Positions 39,413 through 48,691 are shown, numbered from the stretch's first letter. The stretch is DNA of 64,000 nt from Rubrivivax rivuli (GCF_004016505.1 NZ_SACR01000003.1:1-64000); one strand, 5' to 3'. Made by a program: numbers and translations. The notes: a model not told the origin generated them from the sequence alone.

Positions 39413-41137
39413 TCACGCAAGCCGGACGCCGCACCTGTTGTCGGCCTCGCTTTTCAATCGGCCCCGGAGCAAACCGATCACGTCCTCCCCCAGCCGAAAA
39501 ATGTTCGCGGCACCGATCTCCTTCAACTGGCCGCTCCGCTGCAGCATGTCCAGCGCATCCTGTTTCGGATTGAAGAGATAGAGACCTCCTCCGATCGCCC
39601 GCCGCCTTTGCGCCTCCCGTGCCAGGAGGTTGGCACCGGCGAGGTCGATGAAGTTGATACCTGAGGCCACCAGCAGAACGTGCCGGTGCTCCGGGTTGCG
39701 CTCGTCGATGGCCTGAAGCAACTCCTCCAGGTGACTGACCGCGCCAAAGTACAGGGACCCGTTCAGCCGCACGATCTTGAGCCCGGGATCGACAGGCCCG
39801 TTGGATGCCTGCGGCGCGAACACTGGCGGAAGCATCCCGGGCACCGGGAACACCTCCTCCAGTCTCGGCTGCGAGGTGCGTCGAAGGTAGAGCATCAACG
39901 ACAGCAGCACCCCCAGGTAGACCGCGTACTCGAGGTGCAGCGTCAGGGTGGCGGCAAAGGTCACGGCGAGAACGGCTGTCTCCTGCCGACTGGCACGCAC
40001 GATCTCCCTGATGTGAGCGAAGTCGATAAGCCCCCAGGCCACGACGAACAGGATGCCCGCCATGACCGGCGCCGTGAGGTAGCGCGCGAACGGCGCCAGG
40101 AAGATCAGCATGGCCAGCAGAAAGAAGGCCGAGAACACCGCCGAAAGCGGCGTGCGGGCGCCGGCAGCGTAGTTCAGCCCCGAGCGGTTGAACGACCCAC
40201 TCGATGCATACCCCGAAAAGAAGGCGCCCGCCACATTCGCGAGGCCCTGTCCGATGACCTCCTGATTGCCGTCGATCCGCTGCCCGCTCTTCAGTGCAAT
40301 GGCCCGCGCAATGGCCACGGCTTCGGTGAGGGAGAGCATCGCGACCGTGATGGCAATAGGCAACAACTGCTCGATCGTGGCGAGTGACAGATCCGGCATC
40401 GACACTGGCGGCCATCCCACCTGCAGCGCGCCGATGCTCTCGATGCCGGTGCGTCTCGCACCGAGTGTGGCATCGAGTGCAACGCCCAGCAGACTGCCAG
40501 CCAGCATGGCCACGATGAGGTGCGGGACCTGCTGCAGCCAGCGACGGGCCGCGACACTGGCAATCACCGTGCCGGCTGCGACCGCCGTAACGAACGGATT
40601 GATCTGGGACAACCGGGTCAGCAGTTCCCTTGCCACGTCGAAGGGGCTACTGCCACGAGGAATATCCACCCCGAAGAAGTGTCCGGCCTGGCTCGCCACG
40701 ATCAGGACTGCTGCACCGGCCGTGAATCCGACGACCACGGTGTGCGACACGAAGTTCACCAGCGTGCCCAGGCGCAGCAACCCCAGCAGCAGCTGGAACA
40801 TACCCACGATGAGGGTGAGCGCGAGCACGAGCCGAACGTACTCATCCGTGCCAGCCGGTGCCAGCGGGCTGATCGTGGCGAAGATGACGAGCGAGATCGC
40901 GGTGGTCGGCCCCGACACCAGGTGCCATGACGAGCCCCAGAGTGCAGCGACGATGGCTGGGACCATCGCGGTGTAAAGGCCGTATTCGGGCGGCATGCCC
41001 GCCACGGTGGCGAAGGCCACGCCCTGGGGCACAAGGATGATGCCCCCGGTCAACCCGGCCACGGCGTCGAACCTCAACGTGTGGCGATCGACGCGTCGCC
41101 ACCAGCGCAGGAACGGGAACCACTGGTGCCAGCCCAT
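39413..41137 (-). CDS. SulP-family inorganic anion transporter with STAS domain
   Basis: This 574-residue inner-membrane transporter shows the SulP pattern: VAGLTGGIILVPQGVAFATV and MPPEYGLYTAMVPAI near the start, then GLANVAGAFFSGYASSGSFNRSGLN in the core. About 10-12 hydrophobic helices are followed by a cytoplasmic STAS domain (LKIVRLNGSLYFGAVSHLEELL, then VLLVASGINFIDLAGANLL). Members carry sulfate, bicarbonate or other anions. It is the last gene of the minus-strand operon with the sulfatase-like enzyme, 49 bp after the TctC-type receptor gene. Sulfate handling is therefore a reasonable inference. Confidence 0.9.
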   Translation of the reverse strand: MGWHQWFPFLRWWRRVDRHTLRFDAVAGLTGGIILVPQGVAFATVAGMPPEYGLYTAMVPAIVAALWGSSWHLVSGPTTAISLVIFATISPLAPAGTDEYVRLVLALTLIVGMFQLLLGLLRLGTLVNFVSHTVVVGFTAGAAVLIVASQAGHFFGVDIPRGSSPFDVARELLTRLSQINPFVTAVAAGTVIASVAARRWLQQVPHLIVAMLAGSLLGVALDATLGARRTGIESIGALQVGWPPVSMPDLSLATIEQLLPIAITVAMLSLTEAVAIARAIALKSGQRIDGNQEVIGQGLANVAGAFFSGYASSGSFNRSGLNYAAGARTPLSAVFSAFFLLAMLIFLAPFARYLTAPVMAGILFVVAWGLIDFAHIREIVRASRQETAVLAVTFAATLTLHLEYAVYLGVLLSLMLYLRRTSQPRLEEVFPVPGMLPPVFAPQASNGPVDPGLKIVRLNGSLYFGAVSHLEELLQAIDERNPEHRHVLLVASGINFIDLAGANLLAREAQRRRAIGGGLYLFNPKQDALDMLQRSGQLKEIGAANIFRLGEDVIGLLRGRLKSEADNRCGVRLA

Positions 41138-41186
41138 CAGCGGCGTCCCGGCCGGCGTGTCGTGCGACGGTGTGTTCGCCCGGGCC

Positions 41187-42161
41187 TCAGTCCAACTGCA
41201 GGTCGGCGGTCTTCACCACCTTTGTCCACTTCGTGGACTCGGCGTTGACGAAGGCCGCGAAGTCCTTCGGGGTGCTGTAGGACACCTCGTCACCCTGCGC
41301 CTCGAGAGCAGTGCGGACGGCGGGGTCCTTGAGGGCTGCGGCCAGGGCCTCGTTGAGCGCCTGCACGATCTCGGGCGACGTTCCCGCGGGCGCGAACAGC
41401 CCCCACCAGGCGTTGGCCTCGAAACCTTTCATGCCGGCCTCGTCAAGCGTCGGCAGGTTGGGAAATGCCACAGACCGCTTGCGGCCTGTCGTGGCGAGCG
41501 CGCGCAGCTTCCCGGACTTGACCATGCCCTGCACTACCGGGATGTGGTTGATCGAGTACGCGATGTCGCCCGCGATGAGGGCCGTGAGCGCACCGGGGCC
41601 ACCGCTGTAGGGGATGTGCGCAGACGGCAGCTGGTTCGCCTGCTTGAACAGCTCGGCGGCCAGTTGCGGGAAGGTGCCGTTGCCATTGCTGCCGTAGAAG
41701 GCGCGGACCCCTTGCGCCTTCAGGTACTGCGTCAGCTGCGGAACATCCGTGGCCGGCACTTTCGACCCAGTGACCAGCACCAGCGGGCCCGAGCTGATCT
41801 GGCCGACGGGCGTGAAGTCCTTCTTCGCGTCGTATTGCAGCTTCTTGTAAAGGGCCGGGCCGAACACCTGGGTCGCCGATCCTCCGAGCAGCAGCGTGTA
41901 GCCGTCCGGCTTGGCCTTCGACACAAAGGCGGCGCCGATGGTCCCGCCGGCGCCGGCCTTGTTCTCGACGACGACCGGAGCGCCCAGGGCAGCGGCCATC
42001 TTCGGGCCGACGGTGCGCGCCACCAGGTCGACCACACCGCCGGCCGGGAACGGGACCACGATGCTCACGGGGCGGTTGGGGTATTTGTCCTGCGCTGTGG
42101 CGGGCACGGCACCGGTCGCAGCGGCGATGGCCAGGAGAATGTCGCGGCGGTTCATGTTCAT
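41187..42161 (-). CDS. TctC/Bug-type periplasmic solute receptor
   Basis: This 324-residue Bug-family binding protein has a short twin-arginine-like or Sec leader (MNMNRRDILLAIAAATGAVPATA). The conserved YPNRPVSIVVPFPAGGVVDLVAR block, VVVENKAGAGGTIG and the C-terminal TSPEIVQALNEALAAALKDP are all present. Such proteins bind carboxylates or related small molecules and are very numerous in Burkholderiales, often without a dedicated TctAB membrane pair, as here. The start at 42161 opens the leader peptide. It probably captures the substrate or an intermediate of the surrounding catabolic operon. Confidence 0.92.
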   Translation of the reverse strand: MNMNRRDILLAIAAATGAVPATAQDKYPNRPVSIVVPFPAGGVVDLVARTVGPKMAAALGAPVVVENKAGAGGTIGAAFVSKAKPDGYTLLLGGSATQVFGPALYKKLQYDAKKDFTPVGQISSGPLVLVTGSKVPATDVPQLTQYLKAQGVRAFYGSNGNGTFPQLAAELFKQANQLPSAHIPYSGGPGALTALIAGDIAYSINHIPVVQGMVKSGKLRALATTGRKRSVAFPNLPTLDEAGMKGFEANAWWGLFAPAGTSPEIVQALNEALAAALKDPAVRTALEAQGDEVSYSTPKDFAAFVNAESTKWTKVVKTADLQLD

Positions 42162-42181
42162 GGGGGGCGTCCTGGAGTGGT

Positions 42182-43642
42182 TCAAATCAGCATCGGCTGC
42201 TGGGGCTTCGGGGTGACCTGCTGGCGACTGGCGATCGCGCCACGGAGCTGCCACACCAGCACTTCGTGCACGAGCGAGTCCCGCAAATCGCGGTGGTCCG
42301 GCGATGTCCAGAGATTGCGCAGCTCGCCCGGGTCCGACTCCAGGTCGTAGAGCTCGCCCTGGTCTTCGCCGAGGTAGTAGACGACTTTCCACTTCGTGTC
42401 GCGGCGCATCACCATGTACTCAGCGCCGGTCTGGATGTGGTCGCGGGCGAGCTCCGACCACACTTCCTGCCGGATGTCGGTCACATCCCCGTTGAGGATC
42501 GGCCACAGCGACTTCGCCTCGAACGCCTTCGGTGGTGTCAGGCCTGCGGCCTCCAGGATCGTCGGCGCGACGTCCATCAACTGCACCAGCGCCGGGCTGC
42601 TGCGCGGCACCACACCGTTCTTCGACCAGAGGATGAGCGGCACCTTCACCGAGCTGTCGTACATCGTCCACTTCTGGATGTGGCCGTGGTCGCCCAGCGC
42701 GTCGCCATGGTCGGACGTGAAGATGACCAGGGCGTTGTCGAGGTAGCCCTTTTCGTCCAGCGTCTTCAGGATCTCGCCGACCTTGTCGTCGATCATCGTC
42801 ACGTTGGCTGCGTAGTGGCGGCGGATGCGCAGCAGGTCTTCGCGGCTCGGCTGGTCCGTCCAGGAGACCGAGTCGTAGTTGTTGCGGATCATGTTGTTGC
42901 GCAGCTGTCCCTGGGATCGCGGTTGCGCGGCGAGTTCCTCCGCGGTGACCTCCGGCACCGGGATGTCGACGTCCTGGTACATCTCCAGATAGCGCGGCAG
43001 CGGGTCGTAGGGCGGGTGCGGCCCCGGGAATCCGATCTGCAGGAACAGCGGGGCCTCGGACCTGCGCTCCTTGAGCCACCACACCGCGTGGTCGCCGATG
43101 AACATGTCCGAGTGCATGTCTTCGTCGAGGTGCCATGGGAAGGCACCGAGGGCTCGCTGGTAGCCCTCGGGGTCGGCCGCGTGACGCGTGTAGCGGCTCG
43201 GCTTCTCGAGCTTGCGCGCATGCAACGCCTTGTCCCACTCGTCATACAGCGCCCGAGGGTGCTCGTCCAGGAACAGTGGCCGGTCCTTGTTTTCGACGAA
43301 GAAGCGCTGGTGGAAACCGCCCTTCGCGTCGTAGGGGTTGATGTGCATCTTGCCGATGTTCACGCAGTGGTAACCGGCATCGGCCAGCGACTTCACCCAG
43401 GTCGGCTCCCAAGGATGGAAGTTCGTGAACACGCCCGTGGCGTGCGGGTACTGGCCCATGAACAGGCTGGCACGCGAGCCCACGCACACGGGCGACGTCA
43501 CGTAGCAGTTGGTGAAGGCGGCGCCCTCGCGCGCCAGCTTGTCGAGCACGGGCGTCTTCATCCAAGGTGCGCCCAGCGCATTGATGGTGTCGACGCGCTG
43601 TTGGTCGGTGATGATGAGGATGATGTTGGGCTTGCCAGTCAC
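42182..43642 (-). CDS. sulfatase-family hydrolase
   Basis: This 486-residue alkaline-phosphatase-superfamily enzyme has no signal peptide and so is probably cytoplasmic. Metal ligands appear in NIILIITDQQR and FTSDHGDALGDHG; KMHINPYDAKGG and FPGPHPPYDPLP also fit the family. The formylglycine site reads CVGSR (in SPVCVGSRASLF). The Cys and Arg are kept but the usual Pro or Ala is Gly, so maturation to formylglycine is likely but not certain. It may hydrolyse sulfate or phosphonate esters. The GTG start overlaps the stop of the enolase-superfamily gene (GTGA), so it is operonic. The exact substrate is unknown. Confidence 0.9.
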   Translation of the reverse strand: MTGKPNIILIITDQQRVDTINALGAPWMKTPVLDKLAREGAAFTNCYVTSPVCVGSRASLFMGQYPHATGVFTNFHPWEPTWVKSLADAGYHCVNIGKMHINPYDAKGGFHQRFFVENKDRPLFLDEHPRALYDEWDKALHARKLEKPSRYTRHAADPEGYQRALGAFPWHLDEDMHSDMFIGDHAVWWLKERRSEAPLFLQIGFPGPHPPYDPLPRYLEMYQDVDIPVPEVTAEELAAQPRSQGQLRNNMIRNNYDSVSWTDQPSREDLLRIRRHYAANVTMIDDKVGEILKTLDEKGYLDNALVIFTSDHGDALGDHGHIQKWTMYDSSVKVPLILWSKNGVVPRSSPALVQLMDVAPTILEAAGLTPPKAFEAKSLWPILNGDVTDIRQEVWSELARDHIQTGAEYMVMRRDTKWKVVYYLGEDQGELYDLESDPGELRNLWTSPDHRDLRDSLVHEVLVWQLRGAIASRQQVTPKPQQPMLI

Positions 43643-44805
43643 TTCGATGGACCTCCTGAGATCGGCTTGCTGTCCACGATGCGCTCCAGGGTGAGGTAAG
43701 GCGCGACGGCCGACAAGTCGGGCGTCGCGCCGAGCCCTGCAAGTTCGGGCAGCGTCACCGCGCCGCCGCGAACGGGTGGCAGTCCGCCGACCAGCAGCTC
43801 ACGCAGCGGATTGGGGTTGGCATCGACTTCGGCAAACCCTTCGCCGCCGAGGGCGGCCTTCAGGTGCAGCGTCGCGAGCAGACCGATGCCGCCGCCCAGC
43901 CAGTGCGGGCACAGCCATGCCGAGGCCCTTGACGCCCCTTCGCCAAGAGGCAGGCAACCGGTGAATCCGCCCCACTTGGCCACGTCGGGCTGCAGCACCT
44001 TGAGGCATCGGGCGTCGAGGAAGCGCGCGAAGTCGCAGGCACGCAGGTTCTCGCCGGCTGCCAGTGGGATGGGCGAGCGCTGCGCGAGCCGCTGCCACTG
44101 TTCAATGGACGCATCTGCCGCGATCGGCTCTTCCAGCCACAGCGGCGCGAATGCGGCAAGGCGCTCGGCCATCTGCTGAGCCTCTTCGACACCCCAAGCC
44201 TGGTTGGCATCCACCATGAGCCGGGCCGAATCCCCCAGTGCCGACCGCAGAGTCGACAGGTTGGCGACATCGCGCTCGGCGCCGAAGCCCACCTTCAGCT
44301 TGAAGGCCGTGAACCCCTCGGCGGCCTTGGCGGCGGCCAGACGCTCGGGCTGTGTCGGGTTCAAGCCCGACGCGTAGACCTTCACGACACCGCTGCGGCC
44401 ACCGAGCATCCGCCACAGCGGCACTGCCTCGCGGCGCGCCGCAAGGTCCCACAACGCGATGTCGACACCGGCGATCACCTGCGCCAGCGGGCCGGGCTCG
44501 CCAGACTGGATCGCAAGGATGTGCGTCGCCGCCGTCAGCGCTTTGAAACACTCCGAGGGGGACGACCACGCGCGCGCCAGGGCCAGCGGGGCGACCGTTT
44601 CGGCAAGCAGCTTGGCGCGATGCTCCGCGCCCACGGTGGGGAAGTTGCACCAGATCTCGCCCCAGCCTTCGCAGCCGTCTTCGTCGATGGCGCGCACGAC
44701 GACTGCCGCGCGGTCGCGCAGCACGCCAAACGATGTCTGGACCGGCGTCTCGACAGGCACCCGGTAGACCGAGGCGCGGATGGACCGCAACCGGATCGAC
44801 GCCAT
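43639..44805 (-). CDS. mandelate racemase/muconate lactonizing-family enzyme
   Basis: This 388-residue enolase-superfamily enzyme has an N-terminal capping domain (RLRSIRASVYRVPVETPVQTS) and a C-terminal barrel. It has the KxK base motif (AFKLKVGF), metal ligands in LMVDANQAW, WLEEPIAAD and AAGENLR, and a late HWLGGGIG His. It abstracts the alpha proton of a carboxylate to racemise, cycloisomerise or dehydrate it. Its start overlaps the aldehyde dehydrogenase stop (TGATG). In the operon it could act on the acid made by the GMC and aldehyde dehydrogenases. Confidence 0.92.
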   Translation of the reverse strand: MASIRLRSIRASVYRVPVETPVQTSFGVLRDRAAVVVRAIDEDGCEGWGEIWCNFPTVGAEHRAKLLAETVAPLALARAWSSPSECFKALTAATHILAIQSGEPGPLAQVIAGVDIALWDLAARREAVPLWRMLGGRSGVVKVYASGLNPTQPERLAAAKAAEGFTAFKLKVGFGAERDVANLSTLRSALGDSARLMVDANQAWGVEEAQQMAERLAAFAPLWLEEPIAADASIEQWQRLAQRSPIPLAAGENLRACDFARFLDARCLKVLQPDVAKWGGFTGCLPLGEGASRASAWLCPHWLGGGIGLLATLHLKAALGGEGFAEVDANPNPLRELLVGGLPPVRGGAVTLPELAGLGATPDLSAVAPYLTLERIVDSKPISGGPSK

Positions 44806-46244
44806 CACGTGCCCAGGTAGACCGAGTGTTCCGTCGTGTAGAACGCCGCTGCGCTCGGCCCGACGGAATAGGCACCAACCCCTGAAGCCTTGATGCCGCC
44901 GAAAGGCATGTGGCTGTCCGGCACCGTGCCGTGGTTGACGTGCAGCATGCCGGTCTGGCACTCGTCGACGAAGCGCGCGATCGCCTTCGCATCGTTGGAG
45001 AAGAAGGCCGCGGTCAGGCCATAGTCGACGCTGTTGAGGATGTCGATGGCCTCGTCCAGCGTGTCGTATTCGATGAGGCTGATGACGGGGCCGAAGATCT
45101 CTTCCCTGGCGGCGGCGCTGTCTGCGCGCACGCGGTCGAGCACCGTCGGCGCGTAGAAGTAGCCGCCCTCGCAGCCGTCGATGGCGACTTCGGTGCCGCC
45201 GGCCAAGACCTCTGCACCATCCTCACGGGCCTGTCGCACGGCCGCCTTGACCTGTTCCAGCTGCGCGCGATGGGTCATCGGGCCGAGTTGCGTCGCAGCC
45301 TCCGCGCCTCCGCCCAGCCGTATCACCGATGCGCGTCGTGCAAGCCCCGCGGCGACATCGGCGTGCAAGCCTCGCTGAACCAGCACGCGGCTGACCGCGG
45401 TGCATCGCTGCCCCGAACACATGAGTGCGGCGTTGCTCACCTGGTCCAGGCACGCGTCGAGGTCGGGCGCGTCGTGGATCACTGCGGCGTTCTTGCCACC
45501 CAGTTCGAGCGAGACCGCCGCTAGGTTGGCCGCGGTCGCGGCCACGATGCGCCGGCCCGTCGCGACGGAGCCTGTGAACGTCACGCCGTGCACACCGCCA
45601 TGCGAGACCAACGCGCTGCCCACATCGGCACCGCCGTGGATGACCTGCAGCAGGCCATCGGCCAGCAAGCCCGACGCCAGTTCACCGAGCAGGCAGACCG
45701 CTGCTGGCGTGAACTCCGAAGCCTTCACGATCACCGCGTTGCCGAAGCCCAGGGCGGGCGCGATCTTGCGCATCGGTGTCATCACCGGGAAGTTCCACGG
45801 CGTGATCGCGACGATCACCCCGCGCGGCCTGCGCATCACCAGGTTGCGCACGCCTGCGCGCAGCGACGGCACATGGCGCGAGCCATCGCCTGCCATGACG
45901 TGCTGGAGCATGAAGCGGGACTCCGCGCAGGCCTTGGTCACCTCGCCGCGGCTTTCCACAAGGGTCTTGCCCTGCTCGGCGGTGATCGCCCGCGCCAGGT
46001 CCTCCTTGTGCGCTTCGATGCGGTCGATGTAGCGCGCCAGCACCTCGCAACGCTGCGCCGCGGGCAACCGAGCCCAGGGCTGCTGCACCTGCTTGGCCGC
46101 CGCGACCGCTTCAGCGACCAGCGACGCGTCGGCCAGCGAGTAGCGCCCGACGACTTGCGCCGGTCGCGCCGGGTTGAACGTGTCGAACCGAGAGGGTGTG
46201 TCGCGCCACGCGCCGCCGATGAGGTTGCCGTAGGTGTAGGTCAT
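44805..46244 (-). CDS. NAD(P)-dependent aldehyde dehydrogenase
   Basis: This 479-residue class 1/2-like aldehyde dehydrogenase resembles succinate-semialdehyde dehydrogenases. The catalytic Cys is in NAALMCSGQRCTA and the general base Glu is in VSLELGGKNAA. The cofactor region is visible as AITPWNFPVMTPMRKIAPAL and FTGSVATGRRI. It oxidises an aldehyde to the acid. The start at 46244 gives the standard N-terminus (MTYTYGNLIGGAW) and overlaps the GMC gene stop in ATGA. It probably uses the aldehyde formed by that oxidoreductase. Confidence 0.93.
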   Translation of the reverse strand: MTYTYGNLIGGAWRDTPSRFDTFNPARPAQVVGRYSLADASLVAEAVAAAKQVQQPWARLPAAQRCEVLARYIDRIEAHKEDLARAITAEQGKTLVESRGEVTKACAESRFMLQHVMAGDGSRHVPSLRAGVRNLVMRRPRGVIVAITPWNFPVMTPMRKIAPALGFGNAVIVKASEFTPAAVCLLGELASGLLADGLLQVIHGGADVGSALVSHGGVHGVTFTGSVATGRRIVAATAANLAAVSLELGGKNAAVIHDAPDLDACLDQVSNAALMCSGQRCTAVSRVLVQRGLHADVAAGLARRASVIRLGGGAEAATQLGPMTHRAQLEQVKAAVRQAREDGAEVLAGGTEVAIDGCEGGYFYAPTVLDRVRADSAAAREEIFGPVISLIEYDTLDEAIDILNSVDYGLTAAFFSNDAKAIARFVDECQTGMLHVNHGTVPDSHMPFGGIKASGVGAYSVGPSAAAFYTTEHSVYLGT

Positions 46245-47908
46245 GCGAGTGCCTCGGACCGAGCCGCTCGAGCAACGGATCGCTCGTTGATGACGAGAGC
46301 GGAGCCCTTTTCGCCGATCATGATGGTCGGTGCATTGATGTTGGCCGATGTCATCCGCGGCATGACGGATGCGTCGATGACCCGCAGCCGCGAAACGCCA
46401 TTGACCTTCAGTTCGGGATTCACCACGGCGCGGTCGTCGCTGCCCATTCGGCAGGTGCCGCTGGGATGGAAGACCGTGCTGCCCTGGTCGCATGCGAACT
46501 GAAGGAGGGCATGCTCGGACCAATCACTCGCCTGCGGCAGCACATGCGCGTCGATCAAGTCGCTGAACGCAGGCTGCCTGTAGATGTCGCGCAGCATGCG
46601 GATGCCGTCGGCGAGTGTCTTGCGATCGATGTCAGTGGTCAAATAGTTCGCCTGGATGCGGGGCGCCTGGAACGGGTCCGTCGACAAGATGGTGACCGTA
46701 CCGCGCGACTCGGGCCGGCACTGGCATGCTGTGGCCGTGAAGCCGGCGAAGCGGTGCAGGGGTTCACCCGGTTTGTCCACGGACAGGGGCATGACCGCGA
46801 ACTGCACGTCAGCGCGCTCGTCGCGCGCGTGGCGTGTGCGGGCGAAGCCGCCCACCTGCCCCGCGCCGACGGTGAGCGGCCCCCTGTTGAACAGCAGCCA
46901 CTCCAGTCCCATGGCCGCGAGCTTGAGCGGATTGCGAACATCGTTGTTCATCGAGTGCGGCTTGCGCAGCTTCACGATCGTCCGGGCCTGGTAATGGTCC
47001 TGCAGGTTCGAACCGACTTCGGGCGCGTCGACGACGACGGGTACACCCGCCCGTTTCAGGACTGGGGCGGGACCGACGCCCGAGAGCTGGAGCAACTGGG
47101 GCGACTGGATGGCGCCGGCGGAGACAATCACTTCCGCATCGGCGTATGCGGACTCGGCCTTGCCGTTGCGCACCCACTCGACACCCACCGCACGCGTGCC
47201 TTCGAAGCACACGCGCGAGACCTGCGCGCCCGTCACGACGGTGAGGTTCGCGCGCTGCAGCGCCGGCCGCAGGAAGGCCACTGAAGCGCTGGAGCGCCAT
47301 CCGCCGGCGATGGTGAGCTGGAACCGGCCGACGCCGTAATCCGTCTCGCCGTTGAAGTCGTCGTTGGCCGGCAGGCCGAACTGCTGCGCGGCGCCGAGCC
47401 AGTGACCGCAGTAAGGATGGTCGTTGCGCAACTCGGACACGCCGAGTTCACCGGATGTCCCGTGGTAACTCGACTCGGGGCCGCTGAAGGCCTCGGACCT
47501 CTTGAAGAAGGGCAGAACGGACCCGTAGTCCCAGCCGGTCGCACCCTCGGCGGCCCAGTGGTCGAAGTCCTGGCGCTGCCCGCGAAGGTAAAGAAGCCCG
47601 TTGATCGAGCTGGAACCGCCCAGGATGCGACCGCGTGGCCACGCAATGGAGCGCCCCCCGACCCCGCCACCGCCTTCAGCCTGGAAGACGCGCGAAAACT
47701 TCTCGTTGTAGATGGTCTTGAAGTAGCCGACCGGCAGGCGCAGCCAAAAGTGGCGATCGGCACCGCCAGCTTCGAGCAGCAACACCCGCGCCGTCGGGTC
47801 TGCGGACAATCGGTTAGCCAGCACGCAGCCAGCCGATCCCGCGCCTACGATGATGAAGTCGTATCCGGTTCGACCGGACCGACCGTCGGTGAGCTGCCCC
47901 GTGAGCAT
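46241..47908 (-). CDS. GMC-family FAD-dependent alcohol oxidoreductase
   Basis: This 555-residue choline-dehydrogenase-like flavoenzyme has the FAD dinucleotide fold in FIIVGAGSAGCVLANRLSAD and the GMC signature 1 around GRILGGSSSINGLLYLRGQ. GMC signature 2 reads GAIQSPQLLQLSGVG, and the C-terminal His/Asn region reads TVFHPSGTCRMG and MTSANINAPTIMIGE. It oxidises a primary alcohol to an aldehyde. It is the first gene of the operon. The ATG at 47908 lacks a clear ribosome-binding site and lies only 24 bp from the divergent regulator ATG, so transcripts may have very short leaders. Confidence 0.92.
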   Translation of the reverse strand: MLTGQLTDGRSGRTGYDFIIVGAGSAGCVLANRLSADPTARVLLLEAGGADRHFWLRLPVGYFKTIYNEKFSRVFQAEGGGGVGGRSIAWPRGRILGGSSSINGLLYLRGQRQDFDHWAAEGATGWDYGSVLPFFKRSEAFSGPESSYHGTSGELGVSELRNDHPYCGHWLGAAQQFGLPANDDFNGETDYGVGRFQLTIAGGWRSSASVAFLRPALQRANLTVVTGAQVSRVCFEGTRAVGVEWVRNGKAESAYADAEVIVSAGAIQSPQLLQLSGVGPAPVLKRAGVPVVVDAPEVGSNLQDHYQARTIVKLRKPHSMNNDVRNPLKLAAMGLEWLLFNRGPLTVGAGQVGGFARTRHARDERADVQFAVMPLSVDKPGEPLHRFAGFTATACQCRPESRGTVTILSTDPFQAPRIQANYLTTDIDRKTLADGIRMLRDIYRQPAFSDLIDAHVLPQASDWSEHALLQFACDQGSTVFHPSGTCRMGSDDRAVVNPELKVNGVSRLRVIDASVMPRMTSANINAPTIMIGEKGSALVINERSVARAARSEALA

Positions 47909-47917
47909 CTGAAGGAC

Positions 47918-47940
47918 TTAACATCTAAAAGAATGGTTAA
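47918..47940. promoter_or_regulatory. candidate operator between GntR regulator and catabolic operon
   Basis: TTAAC (47918-47922) and GTTAA (47936-47940) form an inverted repeat with a 13-bp spacer in an AT-rich patch between divergent genes. The patch extends to TACGTTTAAG (47943-47952). The dyad overlaps the first ATG of the regulator gene, which suggests autoregulation or a later true start. Confidence 0.4.
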
Positions 47941-48691
47941 TAGTACGTTTAAGACTCGGGACGCGTCAAGCCCGTTGGCCAGCAGCCCGATTCCCCTTTA
48001 CCTGCAGATCGCCGACATCCTGCGCGGCCGCATCAACAGGCGAGAGTGGCTGGCCGGCGCCCTGATCCCCACTCTGGAAGCGCTGGCCAGTGAGTTCAAG
48101 GTGGCACGCGTGACGGCACGCCAAGCGGTGCAGTTGCTCGCGAGCGAGGGCCTGCTGGCGTCGCGGCGGGGTTACGGCACGGTCGTGACCAAGGCCGATG
48201 ACGCGCCCAACATCGTCGTCATGAAGACCTCCCTCGAGTCGCTGGCCGCGATGTACGAGACGACGAGCGCCAAGATCCTCACGTTCGACGAGTCTCATGC
48301 GATGCCGAGCGTCGCTGCCGATGCCGGGAAGCTCGGCAGCAACTACGTGCACATGCGGCGCCTGCACTTCACCAAGGGCAAGCCCTATGCCGTCATTTCG
48401 CTCTACCTCTTGCAGGAGGTGTTTCAGCGTTCACCGGAAGAGTTCCGATTGCGCGCCGTGATTCCGCTGCTCCTGCGCATGAAGCGGGCCGTCCGGATCG
48501 AGCGAGCGCATCAGACGATGTCGATCGGTGCCGCCGATCCCGAAACAGCGCGTCTGCTCGAGATCAGCGTCGGCACACCCGTGGCCCATGTCACGCGAGT
48601 GTTCCTCGACCGCCAGGACCGGATCCTGTACTACGCCGAAGTGCTCTACAGGGGTGACTGGGTTAAGTGGGAGATCGAACTGCAGACGTGA
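47933..48691 (+). CDS. GntR-family regulator with UTRA ligand domain
   Basis: This 252-residue regulator has an N-terminal winged helix (IPLYLQIADILRGRI, then ALASEFKVARVTARQAVQLLASEGLLASRRGYGT, about 20-85). A C-terminal UTRA domain follows (SNYVHMRRLHFTKGKPYAVISLYL to RVFLDRQDRILYYAEVLYRGD). UTRA members sense small metabolites. It is divergent from the GMC operon, so it is the obvious candidate to control it, probably as a repressor released by a pathway intermediate. The ATG at 47933 overlaps a possible operator; a TTG at 47975 would leave more room for promoters. Confidence 0.9.
   Translation: MVNSTFKTRDASSPLASSPIPLYLQIADILRGRINRREWLAGALIPTLEALASEFKVARVTARQAVQLLASEGLLASRRGYGTVVTKADDAPNIVVMKTSLESLAAMYETTSAKILTFDESHAMPSVAADAGKLGSNYVHMRRLHFTKGKPYAVISLYLLQEVFQRSPEEFRLRAVIPLLLRMKRAVRIERAHQTMSIGAADPETARLLEISVGTPVAHVTRVFLDRQDRILYYAEVLYRGDWVKWEIELQT

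Noticed and set aside
41187..47908. Calling the operon betCBA (choline sulfate to glycine betaine)
   Set aside because: The sulfatase signature, the enolase-superfamily enzyme, the TctC receptor and the GntR regulator do not fit the known bet genes; only the GMC and aldehyde dehydrogenase families overlap.
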